Positions 37,566 to 46,088 of a stretch of DNA of 64,000 nt are shown here, piece after piece. The position numbers and the translations under genes were made by a program. The stretch comes from Rhodoferax sp. AJA081-3 (GTDB taxonomy: Bacteria; Pseudomonadota; Gammaproteobacteria; Burkholderiales; Burkholderiaceae_C), in the NCBI RefSeq assembly GCF_017798165.1, contig NZ_CP059068.1, forward strand, positions 1,922,001 through 1,986,000, given 5' to 3'. Each line of letters begins with the position of its first letter. Within the stretch, counting starts at the first letter, position 1. The notes below the pieces were generated by a model. It made no database searches and was not told the origin of the DNA. It was given only the letters and a program-made list of their open reading frames with translations.

Positions 37566-37918
37566 CCGGGGCTTGTTCCTCAAGGGTTTCCGGCCAGTTG
37601 GGACCTTCTCCCCACTGTTTTGCTTGACGCGTTGTGACACTCAGTACCACAGCCGTGTCCGCTGAGCCAAATCACGATTACCGTGTTTACACAGGATGGA
37701 CTGTCACACCAGGCCGCTCAGATTTCGGTGGAAGTCAACACACTACACGAGCCACGCGCCATGCATAAGGCCAACGTAACGGCGATCGCTGAAGTCTATT
37801 GAAACATCTAAACGAAAGTCTGCTTCCGCCCCAACCCGAGGTCGCGTCCAGACCCATCGCTGTCCCACACTCTTTGTCAGCACAAAGTGCTCACGATAAG
37901 GATATGGCGACAACAAAC
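37566..37918. other. Gene-free stretch right of the insertion
   Basis: 353 bp with no convincing gene. A GTG-initiated frame at about 37636-37764 (including VYTGWTVTPGRSDFGG) could be a small relic but has no recognisable family. The 3' end of the methyltransferase lies at its right border. Confidence 0.4.
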
Positions 37919-38764
37919 CTATCGTTTGATGACCATTCCCTGTCCAGTCGGCAATGGCACAACGCGATAGCCCCGTTTATCAAACCATTCATCTTCCGCC
38001 AGCTTCTGCGGGCGGTAGACCATAGCCCATTCGTAATCGTCCAGGATAACAATGCCCCCAGGCACCACTCGATCAAACAAGTAATCGAGTGCAGCAACTT
38101 CCGCAGGTGCCTGATTTAGGTCTATGTGCAAGTATGCGATACGGTCTGGGCAGTTGCCTTCGAAGGAGTCGGGGATGAGACCCTTGACTATGCGCACTTG
38201 CGGGTAGCCCTCGAACTTTCGCTGAACACGTTCATGGAGCTGGTGGCCAACTTCCGGCAATGGAATATTCTCCATTCCTTCCTGGTGTTCAAAGACGTCA
38301 TAGGCCCAAAATTGCTTGGGAAAGTTCTTTCCTCCAAGATAGTCAACAACTGTCTTCACACCAACGCCCGTGTAGGTACCGCACTCCACAAAATCACCGT
38401 CGAGTTGAACACAATGAAAGGCCGACGTTGCCAAGATGTATCGGCGCCACACAATGCCCTTGTCTACGAACGATTCAGCATTTGACTCCCAGGCTTGTAC
38501 GAACTTCTGGTCATCGAACATCGAATTGTTTCGCCCCCACGTGATGAAGTTATCAGAGGCGTGATAACCGTCGGGCATCATTTCCGTCAAATCCTTCACC
38601 GCTTTGGAAAACTCCGTGTACTTCTCTACGCCCCAAAAAACCGGGGAAAAGAAACTCGCGATTCGGTCCAACTGTGGAATAGAGCGCTTAGGCAAGGCTG
38701 GGCTGGAGGTTTTACGCCCCTTCTTGTCGGCGTTGAAAAACTTTTTCAGTGAACTAATCATCAT
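37919..38764 (-). CDS. TylF/MycF-family class I methyltransferase
   Basis: 281 residues. The SAM-binding motif GDFVECGTYTGVGVKTVVDYL is the family form (xVECGVxRG-like), followed by FWAYDVFEHQEGM, RIVKGLIPDSF, IAYLHIDLNQAPAEVAALDYLFDRVVPGGIVILDDY (metal-binding Asp and the post motif). TylF/MycF enzymes O-methylate macrolide sugars, but the family also acts on surface polysaccharide sugars. It stands alone without glycosyltransferases nearby, and GC is lower than in the core genes, so it may be a transferred cargo gene next to the tRNA-Ser insertion. Confidence 0.82.
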   Translation of the reverse strand: MMISSLKKFFNADKKGRKTSSPALPKRSIPQLDRIASFFSPVFWGVEKYTEFSKAVKDLTEMMPDGYHASDNFITWGRNNSMFDDQKFVQAWESNAESFVDKGIVWRRYILATSAFHCVQLDGDFVECGTYTGVGVKTVVDYLGGKNFPKQFWAYDVFEHQEGMENIPLPEVGHQLHERVQRKFEGYPQVRIVKGLIPDSFEGNCPDRIAYLHIDLNQAPAEVAALDYLFDRVVPGGIVILDDYEWAMVYRPQKLAEDEWFDKRGYRVVPLPTGQGMVIKR

Positions 38765-39068
38765 TGACTCCGCCGATCAAGGCGCCTGAATTTTTTAGCA
38801 AGGACAGCACCACCGTCATTTGCGGTGGCGCTCATGAGAAGGCACTGAGCAAACAGCGCGATGCTGAAACTAAACCCCTTGCGGCTGTGAACAATCAATA
38901 CTGTATCCGCACTCCAGATTGCTGACCCCCCATCGGGAGCGGTCGGTTGCAAGTAATGAGAATATGCCAACCATCCATTAGTTAGTCGAAGCGATTTCCG
39001 ACACGAGTGACCGCATGTAGTGTTGTTCGAAAGTAACAACATCGCGCTCCTGCTGCTATCCCAATGAT
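38765..39068. other. Gene-free stretch
   Basis: About 300 bp without a supported gene. A 93-codon minus-strand frame has no family look. The methyltransferase promoter should lie here. Confidence 0.45.
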
Positions 39069-39704
39069 CTACTGCTGGTTGTTCTGCCGCAACCCATGGC
39101 TAGTCCGGCGGTCATATTCCGCATCCCGCGCCTGCAGGTTTGAATAGAGCGTGTTGTGGGTCTGGTTGGCCCTGGCGTCCAACTCTGCACACGGCACCAC
39201 GCCCAGCCCCAGCAAACGCTCTTTGAGCAAGATGGCAAATTCCTTGCCATGCTGGATGTGCCCGTCTTCGTGCAGTTTGAGGCCTTTGTACGATTCGTTC
39301 CAGTAGGCCTGGTCTGCAGAGGGTGCGCTGGATTTTTCGGCCCACTCGGGCATCAGAATTTCGCCGCGGATGGTGATGACCAGGTTTTCCAGCGTGCAGC
39401 CCTTTCCAGCGGGTTTGGTGTCATACGTCTTGAGCACCTGCCACCGCGCAAAGCCCTGGAACGGGCCTGCCTGCATCATGTTGGCGAATACCTGGTGGTA
39501 GCTGTTGCCATGCACGGTGTAGTGCTTCAGGTGCATCTGGAAGTCGAGCTTGCCGCCCGCCCACTTGGCGTCTTTGGTGGCGGCAACTTTTGCACCGCCT
39601 TCACACGGTTTGTCGGTGTAGACGCCGGGGCTGCACTGGAAGATTTGCGCATGGCTGGGCAGGCTCAGAAGCGTGAACAACACAAAGGCGAGGAGATGGT
39701 GCAT
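39069..39704 (-). CDS. DUF922-type secreted putative zinc protease
   Basis: 211 residues with a signal peptide (LLAFVLFTLLSLPSHA). The C-terminal half has KLHEDGHIQHGKEFA, a HExGH metalloprotease-like motif followed by a further His, as in the DUF922 putative secreted Zn-dependent protease family, and LENLVITIRGEILMPEW before it. Several Cys (FQCSPGVYTDKPCEG) suggest disulfides in the periplasm. Substrate unknown; no operon partners. Confidence 0.75.
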   Translation of the reverse strand: MHHLLAFVLFTLLSLPSHAQIFQCSPGVYTDKPCEGGAKVAATKDAKWAGGKLDFQMHLKHYTVHGNSYHQVFANMMQAGPFQGFARWQVLKTYDTKPAGKGCTLENLVITIRGEILMPEWAEKSSAPSADQAYWNESYKGLKLHEDGHIQHGKEFAILLKERLLGLGVVPCAELDARANQTHNTLYSNLQARDAEYDRRTSHGLRQNNQQ

Positions 39705-39765
39705 AGGGATATAGGGAGAAGTGCAATGTAGGCTTGCAGCACAATCATTTTAGCGAAATTGGCCT

Positions 39766-39810
39766 CTAGCCCCCGAAGAATATCACTGTATAGCTATCGT
39801 TTTCATAGCA
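39766..39810 (+). repeat. Dispersed TAGCCCCCG motif, copy 5
   Basis: TAGCCCCCGAAGAATATC, then TATAGCTATCG and TTTTCATAGCA. It lies in the 219-bp divergent gap between the DUF922 gene and the TPR-barrel gene. Confidence 0.7.
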
Positions 39811-39923
39811 AATGTGTTCCGGTAAATTTTCTACCCAAGCCCCGCCCGGCTTTCTATACTGTCTCCATCTAGACACTAACAAGCCCCGCCGCGGTGTGCA
39901 GGGGCTGTGAAAGGACTCTTGGC

Positions 39924-41279
39924 ATGGCCTATCCGAATGTTGGCGGCGTCACACGGTGGCAGCGCAGCGCTGTGGCGCTGTTGTGTATGGCGCTGTTCAC
40001 GCCGCTAGCCTGGGCCAATGTGGACCAGGGCCTGTTGGAAAAGGCCGAGGCACTGCTCAAGGCCAGCCAGTACGAAGAGGCTTATGCCCTGCTGGAGCCG
40101 TGGGAGGTAGCCGGTGCCGGTGACCCGGTGTATGACTACCTGCTGGGCACCGCCGCGCTGGAGAGCAACCGCCCCAGCAAGGCCAGCTTTGTCTACGAGC
40201 GCATTTTGGCGGTCACGCCAGACTACATCGGTGTGCGGGCCGACATGGGCCGCGCCTACCTGGCGCTGGGCGACTATGGCCGCGCCCGGATCGAGTTTGA
40301 ATCGGTGTTGTCCATCCAAAACCTGCCGCCCGACCTGCGCAGCGCGGTAGAGCAATATGCCAAGGCGGCCGAGGCGCGTGCGAAAAACAAGCGCACCGTG
40401 GCCAGCGCCTATGCCGAAGTGGGTGTGGGTGCCGATAGCAACATTGGCAGCGCAACCGCGTTGACCCAGGTCAACCTGCCATCGGTGGGCCTGTATGTAC
40501 CCGCACCGCCCACCGGCCAGAAAACACAGGACAACTACAGCACGCTGGGCCTGGGTGGTGAGATCAACCACCAGCTGACCGACCAGTGGGGCCTGTACGC
40601 GGGTGCCGACTACCGGGGCCGGGCCTACCAGCAGTTTGCAGATTCTGACTACGCCACGCTGGACGGCAGCCTGGGCCTGAGCTACACCGGCGGAAGTTGG
40701 CTGCTGCGCGGTGGCTTGGCGGCCGGGCAATACGTGTTGAACCGGTCACGCCTGCGTGACACGCTGGGTGCCACCCTGGACTGGCGCATGGCGCTGAACA
40801 GCCGCAGCCAGTTTTCACTGGGCGCATCGTATGGCGATGCCAAATACCAGTTGCCTATCTACAGCAGCCAGGACACACAAACCACCACGCTGTCTGCGGG
40901 CTGGTTGACATCGTTGGGTGACGGCAGCGCGGTGTTCAGCCTGACCGGGGCCTACGGCATGGAGCGCGCGGTGGGCGGGCGTGACGATGGTGACCGCCGC
41001 TTTTACGGCCCGCGGCTGACGCTGCAAAAGAGCTTTGCAGAAAAGCTGGGGGCTTATGCATCGCTGGGGGCCATGTATTCCAGATACGCCGGCACCAACA
41101 GCCTGTACCTGGTCAGCCGCGAGGAGTCTTTGTATGACATCTCGCTGGGCATGAGCATGACCGTGGGCAAGGGCCTGTCGGTGCGGCCGCAATTCAGCGC
41201 CACGCGCAACACCAGCAATGCGGAGCTGTACACCTATGACAAGAACGATTTCTCGGTCAACATCCGCTTGGATTACTGA
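39924..41279 (+). CDS. TPR-domain outer-membrane beta-barrel protein
   Basis: The ATG at 39924 follows an AAGGACT ribosome site and opens with a signal peptide (ALLCMALFTPLAWA); 451 residues. Residues about 20-160 are tetratricopeptide repeats (LLKASQYEEAYALLEPWEVAGAGDP, ASFVYERILAVTPDYIGVRADMGRAYLALGDYGRARIEFESVL). The rest is a run of amphipathic strands ending in NIRLDY, a typical outer-membrane barrel end. The architecture resembles surface-protein assembly or secretion modules. It is 1 bp from a FecR-domain gene and followed by a second one, so the three probably work together at the surface. Confidence 0.78.
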   Translation: MAYPNVGGVTRWQRSAVALLCMALFTPLAWANVDQGLLEKAEALLKASQYEEAYALLEPWEVAGAGDPVYDYLLGTAALESNRPSKASFVYERILAVTPDYIGVRADMGRAYLALGDYGRARIEFESVLSIQNLPPDLRSAVEQYAKAAEARAKNKRTVASAYAEVGVGADSNIGSATALTQVNLPSVGLYVPAPPTGQKTQDNYSTLGLGGEINHQLTDQWGLYAGADYRGRAYQQFADSDYATLDGSLGLSYTGGSWLLRGGLAAGQYVLNRSRLRDTLGATLDWRMALNSRSQFSLGASYGDAKYQLPIYSSQDTQTTTLSAGWLTSLGDGSAVFSLTGAYGMERAVGGRDDGDRRFYGPRLTLQKSFAEKLGAYASLGAMYSRYAGTNSLYLVSREESLYDISLGMSMTVGKGLSVRPQFSATRNTSNAELYTYDKNDFSVNIRLDY

Positions 41280-41280
41280 T

Positions 41281-42402
41281 ATGGCCCAACGCCCCATTGC
41301 CATGCTCAAGCCCACAAGCTCTGTCCCTTTTGCTGCCGCGCGCCATACCCTGCGGTCCTGGCGCGCCCGCTTTCTGCTGATCGTGGTGTGCCTGCTGGCG
41401 CTGGACGCGGCATGGGCGCAAAACAGTGCGGGCGTCGTGATGTCGGTCGCCGGCCAGGCCAAGGCCATTGACCTGCAGGCGCGGGAGCGTGTGCTGGTCA
41501 AAGGCGCTGAACTGTTTGCCGGCGACAAGGTGCAGACCGCGGACGCCTCGCTGGTGCAAATGCGCCTGCATGACGGGGGCTACATCTCAGTGCGCCCCAA
41601 CACGGTCATGGTGCTGGACCGCTTTGAGCATGACCAAAAGGAGCCGGCCAAATCCAACTTCCTGGTGTCGTTGCTGCAGGGCGGGTTTCGCTCCATCACC
41701 GGGCTGATAGGGCGCAGCAACCCCAATGGTTACCAAATCCGCACCAGCACGGCCACCATTGGCATCCGCGGGACCGACCACGAGCCAGTGCTGGTGCTGG
41801 ACACGCCCGAGGCACAGTTGCAGACCCAGGCCCCACCCGGCCTGTACGACAAGGTAAACGATGGGGAGACCTTTATATCCAGCCAAGGCAGCGTGCTGGC
41901 GCTGCGGCGCGGTGATGTGGGATTTGTACCGTTGGCGGCCAACGTGCCGCCCCAGGTCTTGCTGAAAATCCCCGAGTTTTACAAGTTGGACCTGAAGACC
42001 GACGCCCGCGATGCCAAAGATGGAGCGGGCGCAGACGGCAACCGACGCGCAGGCGCGGGCACGCTGATGCGGCCGTCGGTCGCGGCGCGGCGCGAAGCGC
42101 AGGCGGCCGGTGGCGGCAGCGGTACAGCGCCTACCAACCCAAATACTGCCCCCCCAGCGGCTGCGCCCAACACCCCGATCAACCCAACATCACCCATAGC
42201 CGCTCCCACCCGACCCGCGCCTGCCGCAACAGGCACAGCTACCGGAACCAATACGGTGTTGACGCCCGAGCAAAAGCGCGCAGTGGTGCAAGCCATCACC
42301 CCAACGGCGCCCAGGACCACCACACCAACCCCTGTTGCACCCATTGCGCCAACTGCGCCCACTGCACCGACCGCGCCGCCACCCGCCCCCACGCAGAGAT
42401 AG
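41281..42402 (+). CDS. Secreted FecR-domain protein with Pro/Ala/Thr-rich tail
   Basis: 373 residues beginning 1 bp after the preceding stop. A signal segment (FLLIVVCLLALDAAWAQ) is followed by a FecR domain (VLVKGAELFAGDKVQTADASLVQMRLHDGGYISVRPNTVMVLDRF, YQIRTSTATIGIRGTDHE). Residues about 250-373 are low-complexity, rich in Pro, Ala and Thr with APTAPT repeats. Such exported FecR-like proteins are distinct from iron-signalling FecR and often occur next to barrel proteins or CHASE2 cyclases. Role unknown. Confidence 0.75.
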   Translation: MAQRPIAMLKPTSSVPFAAARHTLRSWRARFLLIVVCLLALDAAWAQNSAGVVMSVAGQAKAIDLQARERVLVKGAELFAGDKVQTADASLVQMRLHDGGYISVRPNTVMVLDRFEHDQKEPAKSNFLVSLLQGGFRSITGLIGRSNPNGYQIRTSTATIGIRGTDHEPVLVLDTPEAQLQTQAPPGLYDKVNDGETFISSQGSVLALRRGDVGFVPLAANVPPQVLLKIPEFYKLDLKTDARDAKDGAGADGNRRAGAGTLMRPSVAARREAQAAGGGSGTAPTNPNTAPPAAAPNTPINPTSPIAAPTRPAPAATGTATGTNTVLTPEQKRAVVQAITPTAPRTTTPTPVAPIAPTAPTAPTAPPPAPTQR

Positions 42403-42428
42403 TTTCAACCGATTGCTGGAGCCATGCC

Positions 42429-43325
42429 ATGAACCACTTCCTACAGCTCACGGGTTGCACACTTGCGGCCCTTGTACTTGCGAACGGTGTTGCCGCAGAG
42501 ACCGCGGGCACTGTGTTGTTTGCGCAGCCCGGCACCCAGATCGTGGGCGAAACCGGTGTGGCCCGCGCGGCGGTGAAAGGGGATGTATTGCAAACGGGTG
42601 AGCGTTTGGTAACGCCGGCCGGGTCCATCTCCCAGGTGGTGCTGCCCGACGGCAGCCTGATCGGCATGCGCCCGGAATCCGAGCTCAAGATCACACCCGC
42701 GCTGGCCGGGTCTGGCAGCAAGGCACCGGTGGTGGGGCTGATCAGCGGCACCGCGCGGGTGATAGGCGCAGAGCTGATGGACAACAAGAAGATATCCAAC
42801 TTCACACTGCAATCCGGCGCGGCCACGGTCAGCCTCAAGGGGGCAGACCTGGAGTCCGCCGTGGTCAAACCCGATGGCAAGCCCACAGGCCCCGCCGGTG
42901 CTCCGGGTGGTGCCGCCGCGCCCGGCAGTTACCAGCGTTTGCTGGTGGGCACGGCCAGTGTGGCGAACGGAAACCAGGTGGCGGCATTGGCACCCCAGCA
43001 GGTGAATTTTGTAGGGGGTGCAAACGCCGGGTCGGTGACGCTGGCCACCCCTGCGCAAAACGTGTTCGGCGGCAACCGCAGCAATCCGGCGCCGCAGTCT
43101 GGTGCCGGTGCGACGCACGGTGCAACTCCTGGTGGCAGAGGCGCTGCGAATATCAGCCCGGTCAATTCGCTGAACGTTGGCACCCCACCCGGCTTGGCCA
43201 GACCCGCTACGGCCATGCCACCGCTGTCTCCGATGGCGCCCAATGTCACCAACACCAGGGTTCCCGTGACAGTGCCAGCCGTCAGGCCCTGCACCCGTTT
43301 TATTGGCAAGACCTGCGTGCAGTAG
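42429..43325 (+). CDS. Second secreted FecR-domain protein
   Basis: 298 residues, with a signal peptide (LQLTGCTLAALVLANGVAAE) and one FecR domain (VLFAQPGTQIVGETGVARAAVKGDVLQTGERLVTPAGS, DGSLIGMRPESELKI, LISGTARVIGAEL, ATVSLKGADLE). The C-terminal half is Gly/Ala/Pro-rich and probably unstructured, ending in a small Cys pair (RPCTRFIGKTCVQ). Third gene of the barrel/FecR group, 26 bp behind the first FecR gene. Function not known. Confidence 0.72.
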   Translation: MNHFLQLTGCTLAALVLANGVAAETAGTVLFAQPGTQIVGETGVARAAVKGDVLQTGERLVTPAGSISQVVLPDGSLIGMRPESELKITPALAGSGSKAPVVGLISGTARVIGAELMDNKKISNFTLQSGAATVSLKGADLESAVVKPDGKPTGPAGAPGGAAAPGSYQRLLVGTASVANGNQVAALAPQQVNFVGGANAGSVTLATPAQNVFGGNRSNPAPQSGAGATHGATPGGRGAANISPVNSLNVGTPPGLARPATAMPPLSPMAPNVTNTRVPVTVPAVRPCTRFIGKTCVQ

Positions 43326-43347
43326 GCTCCGGGCGCACCAAGCGGGG

Positions 43348-44031
43348 CTAGGTCCAGAGATCCAGCGGTGGGTCGGCCACCACGGCGCGCAGGATGTCGG
43401 ATCGCGATACAAAACCAATGACACGGCCGTCATCGTCGGCCACCGGCAAACCGGGCAGACCCGAATCCAGCAGCACACGGGCCACACGGCGGATGTCGGC
43501 GTCGCTGGAGACGCTGGGCACGGGGGTCCACATCACGTCCACCACGCTTTGCGCCAGCATCTCGGCCCAGGCTTCGGAATGATCATTCGGCCCGGGCAGC
43601 CGCTCGGGCCGCAACAGCTCGGCGCGGGTGAAGAGGCCAATCAACAGACCCTGGGCATCCACCACAGGCGCCTGGCCCAGGTTGCCCTGCGCCAGCACCT
43701 GCCAGGCCTGCTCTACGGTAGACGTGTCGGCAATGGTGACCACGGCACTGCTCATGACCGCGTCGACACGGGTGAGCGGGTGGCGTGGCAGGCCGGGATT
43801 GCGGGTCTGCTCGTAGGCGGCCAGGGCGGTGCGGTGGGCCACGTCCACCGGTGCGGGTGGCGTCTGGGCGGGTAAGAGGTCGGCAAACCGGCTGGGGTTC
43901 TGGTCCTGCGGGTCCATGCCAATGGGCGCCACCACAGCGGTGCGGGTGGCCCGGGTGATGGGGCCCACCTGGCGCAGCTCTTCCAGCGTGCCCCTGAAGG
44001 TGCGACCAGCTTTGCCGTAGACCGAAAACAT
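43348..44031 (-). CDS. CBS-domain pair protein
   Basis: 227 residues. After a leader of about 90 residues there are two CBS motifs (DAVMSSAVVTIADTSTVEQAWQVLAQGNLGQAPVVDAQGLLIGLFTRAELL; VVDVMWTPVPSVSSDADIRRVARVLLDSGLPGLPVADDDGRVIGFVSRSDIL). Bateman pairs bind adenosine nucleotides and sense energy state, often acting on transporters or enzymes. It lies 3 bp downstream of hemW on the same strand, so it is likely co-transcribed with it. Confidence 0.82.
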   Translation of the reverse strand: MFSVYGKAGRTFRGTLEELRQVGPITRATRTAVVAPIGMDPQDQNPSRFADLLPAQTPPAPVDVAHRTALAAYEQTRNPGLPRHPLTRVDAVMSSAVVTIADTSTVEQAWQVLAQGNLGQAPVVDAQGLLIGLFTRAELLRPERLPGPNDHSEAWAEMLAQSVVDVMWTPVPSVSSDADIRRVARVLLDSGLPGLPVADDDGRVIGFVSRSDILRAVVADPPLDLWT

Positions 44032-44034
44032 GGG

Positions 44035-45270
44035 CTATTTTTGCAGGAAAAGCGCCTGCAAGTCACTCAGAAAATCGTAACCTTTTACCGTGGGCCGCAC
44101 GCGGGCAAAGTCCCGTTCGATCAGGCCCTTGCGCTCGGCCTCTTCCAGCGCACTGGCGATGGCGGTCACCGCCAGGCCGGTGCGCTCGGTGAAATCGCGC
44201 AGGCCAAAACCGTTGCGCAGACGCAGTGCGTTGAGCATGTATTCAAACGGCAGGTCGGCGCGCGCCACCTCATCGTCTTGTGCCACCGCATTGCCGGCCA
44301 GCGCGTGGTCCATGTACAGCCGTGGCTCCCTGAAGCGCACCTGGCGCACCACGCGGTGGGCAAAGCTGAGCTTGGTGTGCGCACCCGCGCCAATGCCCAG
44401 GTAATCACCAAACTGCCAGTAGTTGAGGTTGTGTTTGCAACGGTGGCCTTGTTTGGCATAGGCCGACACCTCATACCGCTCCAGCCCCGCCGCGCCGGTC
44501 AGGTCGGTGATGTGGTCCAGCATGGCGTAGGCCGTGTCGTCTTCCGGTATCACCGGCGGGAACTTGGCGAAGTAGGTGTTGGGCTCAATCGTCAGGTGGT
44601 AGATGGAGATATGGGGCGGCGCGAACGTCAGTGCCAGGGCCATGTCCTCCCCCGCCTGCTCCAGCGTCTGGCCGGGCAGCGCGTACATGATGTCCAGGTT
44701 GAAGGTGTCAAACGACTGCGCGGCCTCTTCCACCGCCGCCAGCGCCTGCGCGCGGTCGTGCACACGGCCCAGGGCTTTCAGGTGTGCATCGTTAAAACTC
44801 TGCACACCGATGGACAGACGCGTGACACCCGCCTGGCGGAAGGCTCGGAAGCGGTCCTTCTCAAACGTGCCGGGGTTGGCCTCCATCGTGATCTCGCAGT
44901 TGGCCTCCAGCTTGAGCCGCGCACGGATGTCGCCCAGCAGCCGGTCAATCGTGGCCGGCGCAAACAGGCTTGGCGTGCCGCCGCCGATAAAGATGCTGTG
45001 GATGCTGCGGCCCCAGATCAGCGGCAAGGCGGCTTCCAGGTCGGCAATCACCGCGTCCACATACCGCTGCTCGGGCAGTTCACCACTGCCGGGTTGTTCG
45101 TGCGAGTTGAAATCGCAGTAGGGGCACTTCTTCAGGCACCAGGGCAGGTGCACGTACAACGACAGCGGCGGCAGCGCGGCCAGCTGCAGCGTGCCGGGGC
45201 GCATGTAGTGCTGGATGTCGTGCACCACAGCCGCATCCTGCGTGGTATTCGCGAGCTTGATCGGAATCAC
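44035..45270 (-). CDS. hemW: HemW, heme chaperone / radical SAM family protein
   Basis: The GTG at 45270 (VIPIKLANTTQ) is chosen because the family sequence begins there and because the upstream frame runs through a palindromic repeat. This gives 411 residues. The radical-SAM cluster motif CLKKCPYCDFN (CxxxCxxC) is present in LYVHLPWCLKKCPYCDF, followed by FIGGGTPSLF, ISIYHLTIEPNTYFAKFPP and the C-terminal HemN-like region (YMLNALRLRNGFGL). HemW inserts or traffics heme and is related to coproporphyrinogen dehydrogenase HemN but lacks its activity. The start codon lies only 10 bp from repeat copy D. Confidence 0.9.
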   Translation of the reverse strand: MIPIKLANTTQDAAVVHDIQHYMRPGTLQLAALPPLSLYVHLPWCLKKCPYCDFNSHEQPGSGELPEQRYVDAVIADLEAALPLIWGRSIHSIFIGGGTPSLFAPATIDRLLGDIRARLKLEANCEITMEANPGTFEKDRFRAFRQAGVTRLSIGVQSFNDAHLKALGRVHDRAQALAAVEEAAQSFDTFNLDIMYALPGQTLEQAGEDMALALTFAPPHISIYHLTIEPNTYFAKFPPVIPEDDTAYAMLDHITDLTGAAGLERYEVSAYAKQGHRCKHNLNYWQFGDYLGIGAGAHTKLSFAHRVVRQVRFREPRLYMDHALAGNAVAQDDEVARADLPFEYMLNALRLRNGFGLRDFTERTGLAVTAIASALEEAERKGLIERDFARVRPTVKGYDFLSDLQALFLQK

Positions 45271-45279
45271 GCCCACACC

Positions 45280-45380
45280 CCAGGAGCCTGGGCGGCAGAG
45301 CGTTTTGCGCAGGTAAAAGGAGGAGACCGCAACGCGGGCGGGGGACACGGAGCAAAACGCTCTGCCGCCCAGGCTCCTGG
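45280..45380 (+). repeat. Covarying palindromic element, copy D
   Basis: A perfect 29-bp stem (45280-45308 with 45352-45380; arm CCAGGAGCCTGGGCGG then CAGAGCGTTTTGC). Boxes GCAGGTAAAAGGAGGAG and GGGGGACACGGAGC on the plus strand, inner hairpin GACCGC/GCGGGC with one mismatch. It lies between rdgB and hemW; the hemW frame is open through it, so a longer translated HemW cannot be excluded from sequence alone. Confidence 0.88.
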
Positions 45381-45412
45381 CGAGCGCAAAGCTGCCGGCA
45401 TAGTGCTGCTCT

Positions 45413-46018
45413 TCATGACGCCAGCCAGTGCTCACGAATCAGCGCCGACATGGCTTTGGCCGAACGCCCCCGGTGGCTATGAGCATTCTTCACCTCATTC
45501 GGCAACTGCGCAAAGGTCTGCCCAAATTCGGGTATCCACATTACCGGGTCAAAGCCAAAACCATTGCTGCCCAGCCGCTCCCGCGCAATCTCGCCCACCA
45601 CCCGGCCCACGGCAATCAGCGGCTCAGGGTCGTCCGCACTGCGCACGGCCACCAGCGTGCTGACCATGGCAGCGCGGCGGTTGTCGATGTGGCGCATCTG
45701 CTCCAACAGGGCCAGCACATTGTTGTCGTCACTTTTTTCATAGCCGTACTGCGTGGCGTAGTAGGCCGTATCCACCCCCGGCAGTCCACCAAAGGCGTCT
45801 ACGCACAGGCCAGCGTCATCGGCCAGCGCGGGCAGACCGGTGTGGCGCGCGGCATTGCGCGCCTTGGTCAGCGCGTTCTCCACAAACGTGCGGTAGGGCT
45901 CGGGCGCCTCGGGCACACCCAGCTCGCCCTGGGGCACCAGCGTGCAGCCCAGCGGTGTCAGCATGGCCTGCAACTCGGCCAGTTTGCCCTTGTTGTTGGA
46001 TGCGAGAACGATTTTCAT
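45413..46018 (-). CDS. rdgB: XTP/dITP diphosphatase (RdgB/HAM1)
   Basis: 201 residues, full length. MKIVLASNNKGKLAELQAML at the start, GLPALADDAGLCVDAFGGLPGVDTA in the middle, FGFDPVMWIPEFGQTFAQL and SHRGRSAKAM near the end are the family signatures. The enzyme removes non-canonical purine nucleotides (dITP, XTP) from the pool. It lies between rph and hemW on the same strand, a common Burkholderiales order. Confidence 0.94.
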   Translation of the reverse strand: MKIVLASNNKGKLAELQAMLTPLGCTLVPQGELGVPEAPEPYRTFVENALTKARNAARHTGLPALADDAGLCVDAFGGLPGVDTAYYATQYGYEKSDDNNVLALLEQMRHIDNRRAAMVSTLVAVRSADDPEPLIAVGRVVGEIARERLGSNGFGFDPVMWIPEFGQTFAQLPNEVKNAHSHRGRSAKAMSALIREHWLAS

Positions 46019-46044
46019 AAAAGTCTTCTAAGCATTTTGAGGCT

Positions 46045-46088
46045 GTAGCCCCCGATAAATATGACGATATCGCTATTAAATTGATAGT
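46045..46088 (+). repeat. Dispersed TAGCCCCCG motif, copy 6
   Basis: TAGCCCCCGATAAATATG, then GATATCGCTATT and AAATTGATAGT. It fills most of the rph-rdgB gap and overlaps the last codons of rph, encoding its Ser-Leu-Ser-Ile-stop end in antisense. Confidence 0.7.

Noticed and set aside
42060..42400. Pro/Ala/Thr repeat tail as a possible separate short-tandem-repeat locus
   Set aside because: The repeats are in frame, imperfect and belong to the disordered tail of the FecR-domain protein; no independent repeat array is needed to explain them.
45271..45435. Longer HemW reading frame starting at 45435
   Set aside because: The extension translates the palindromic repeat and matches nothing in HemW proteins; the family start lies at 45270.
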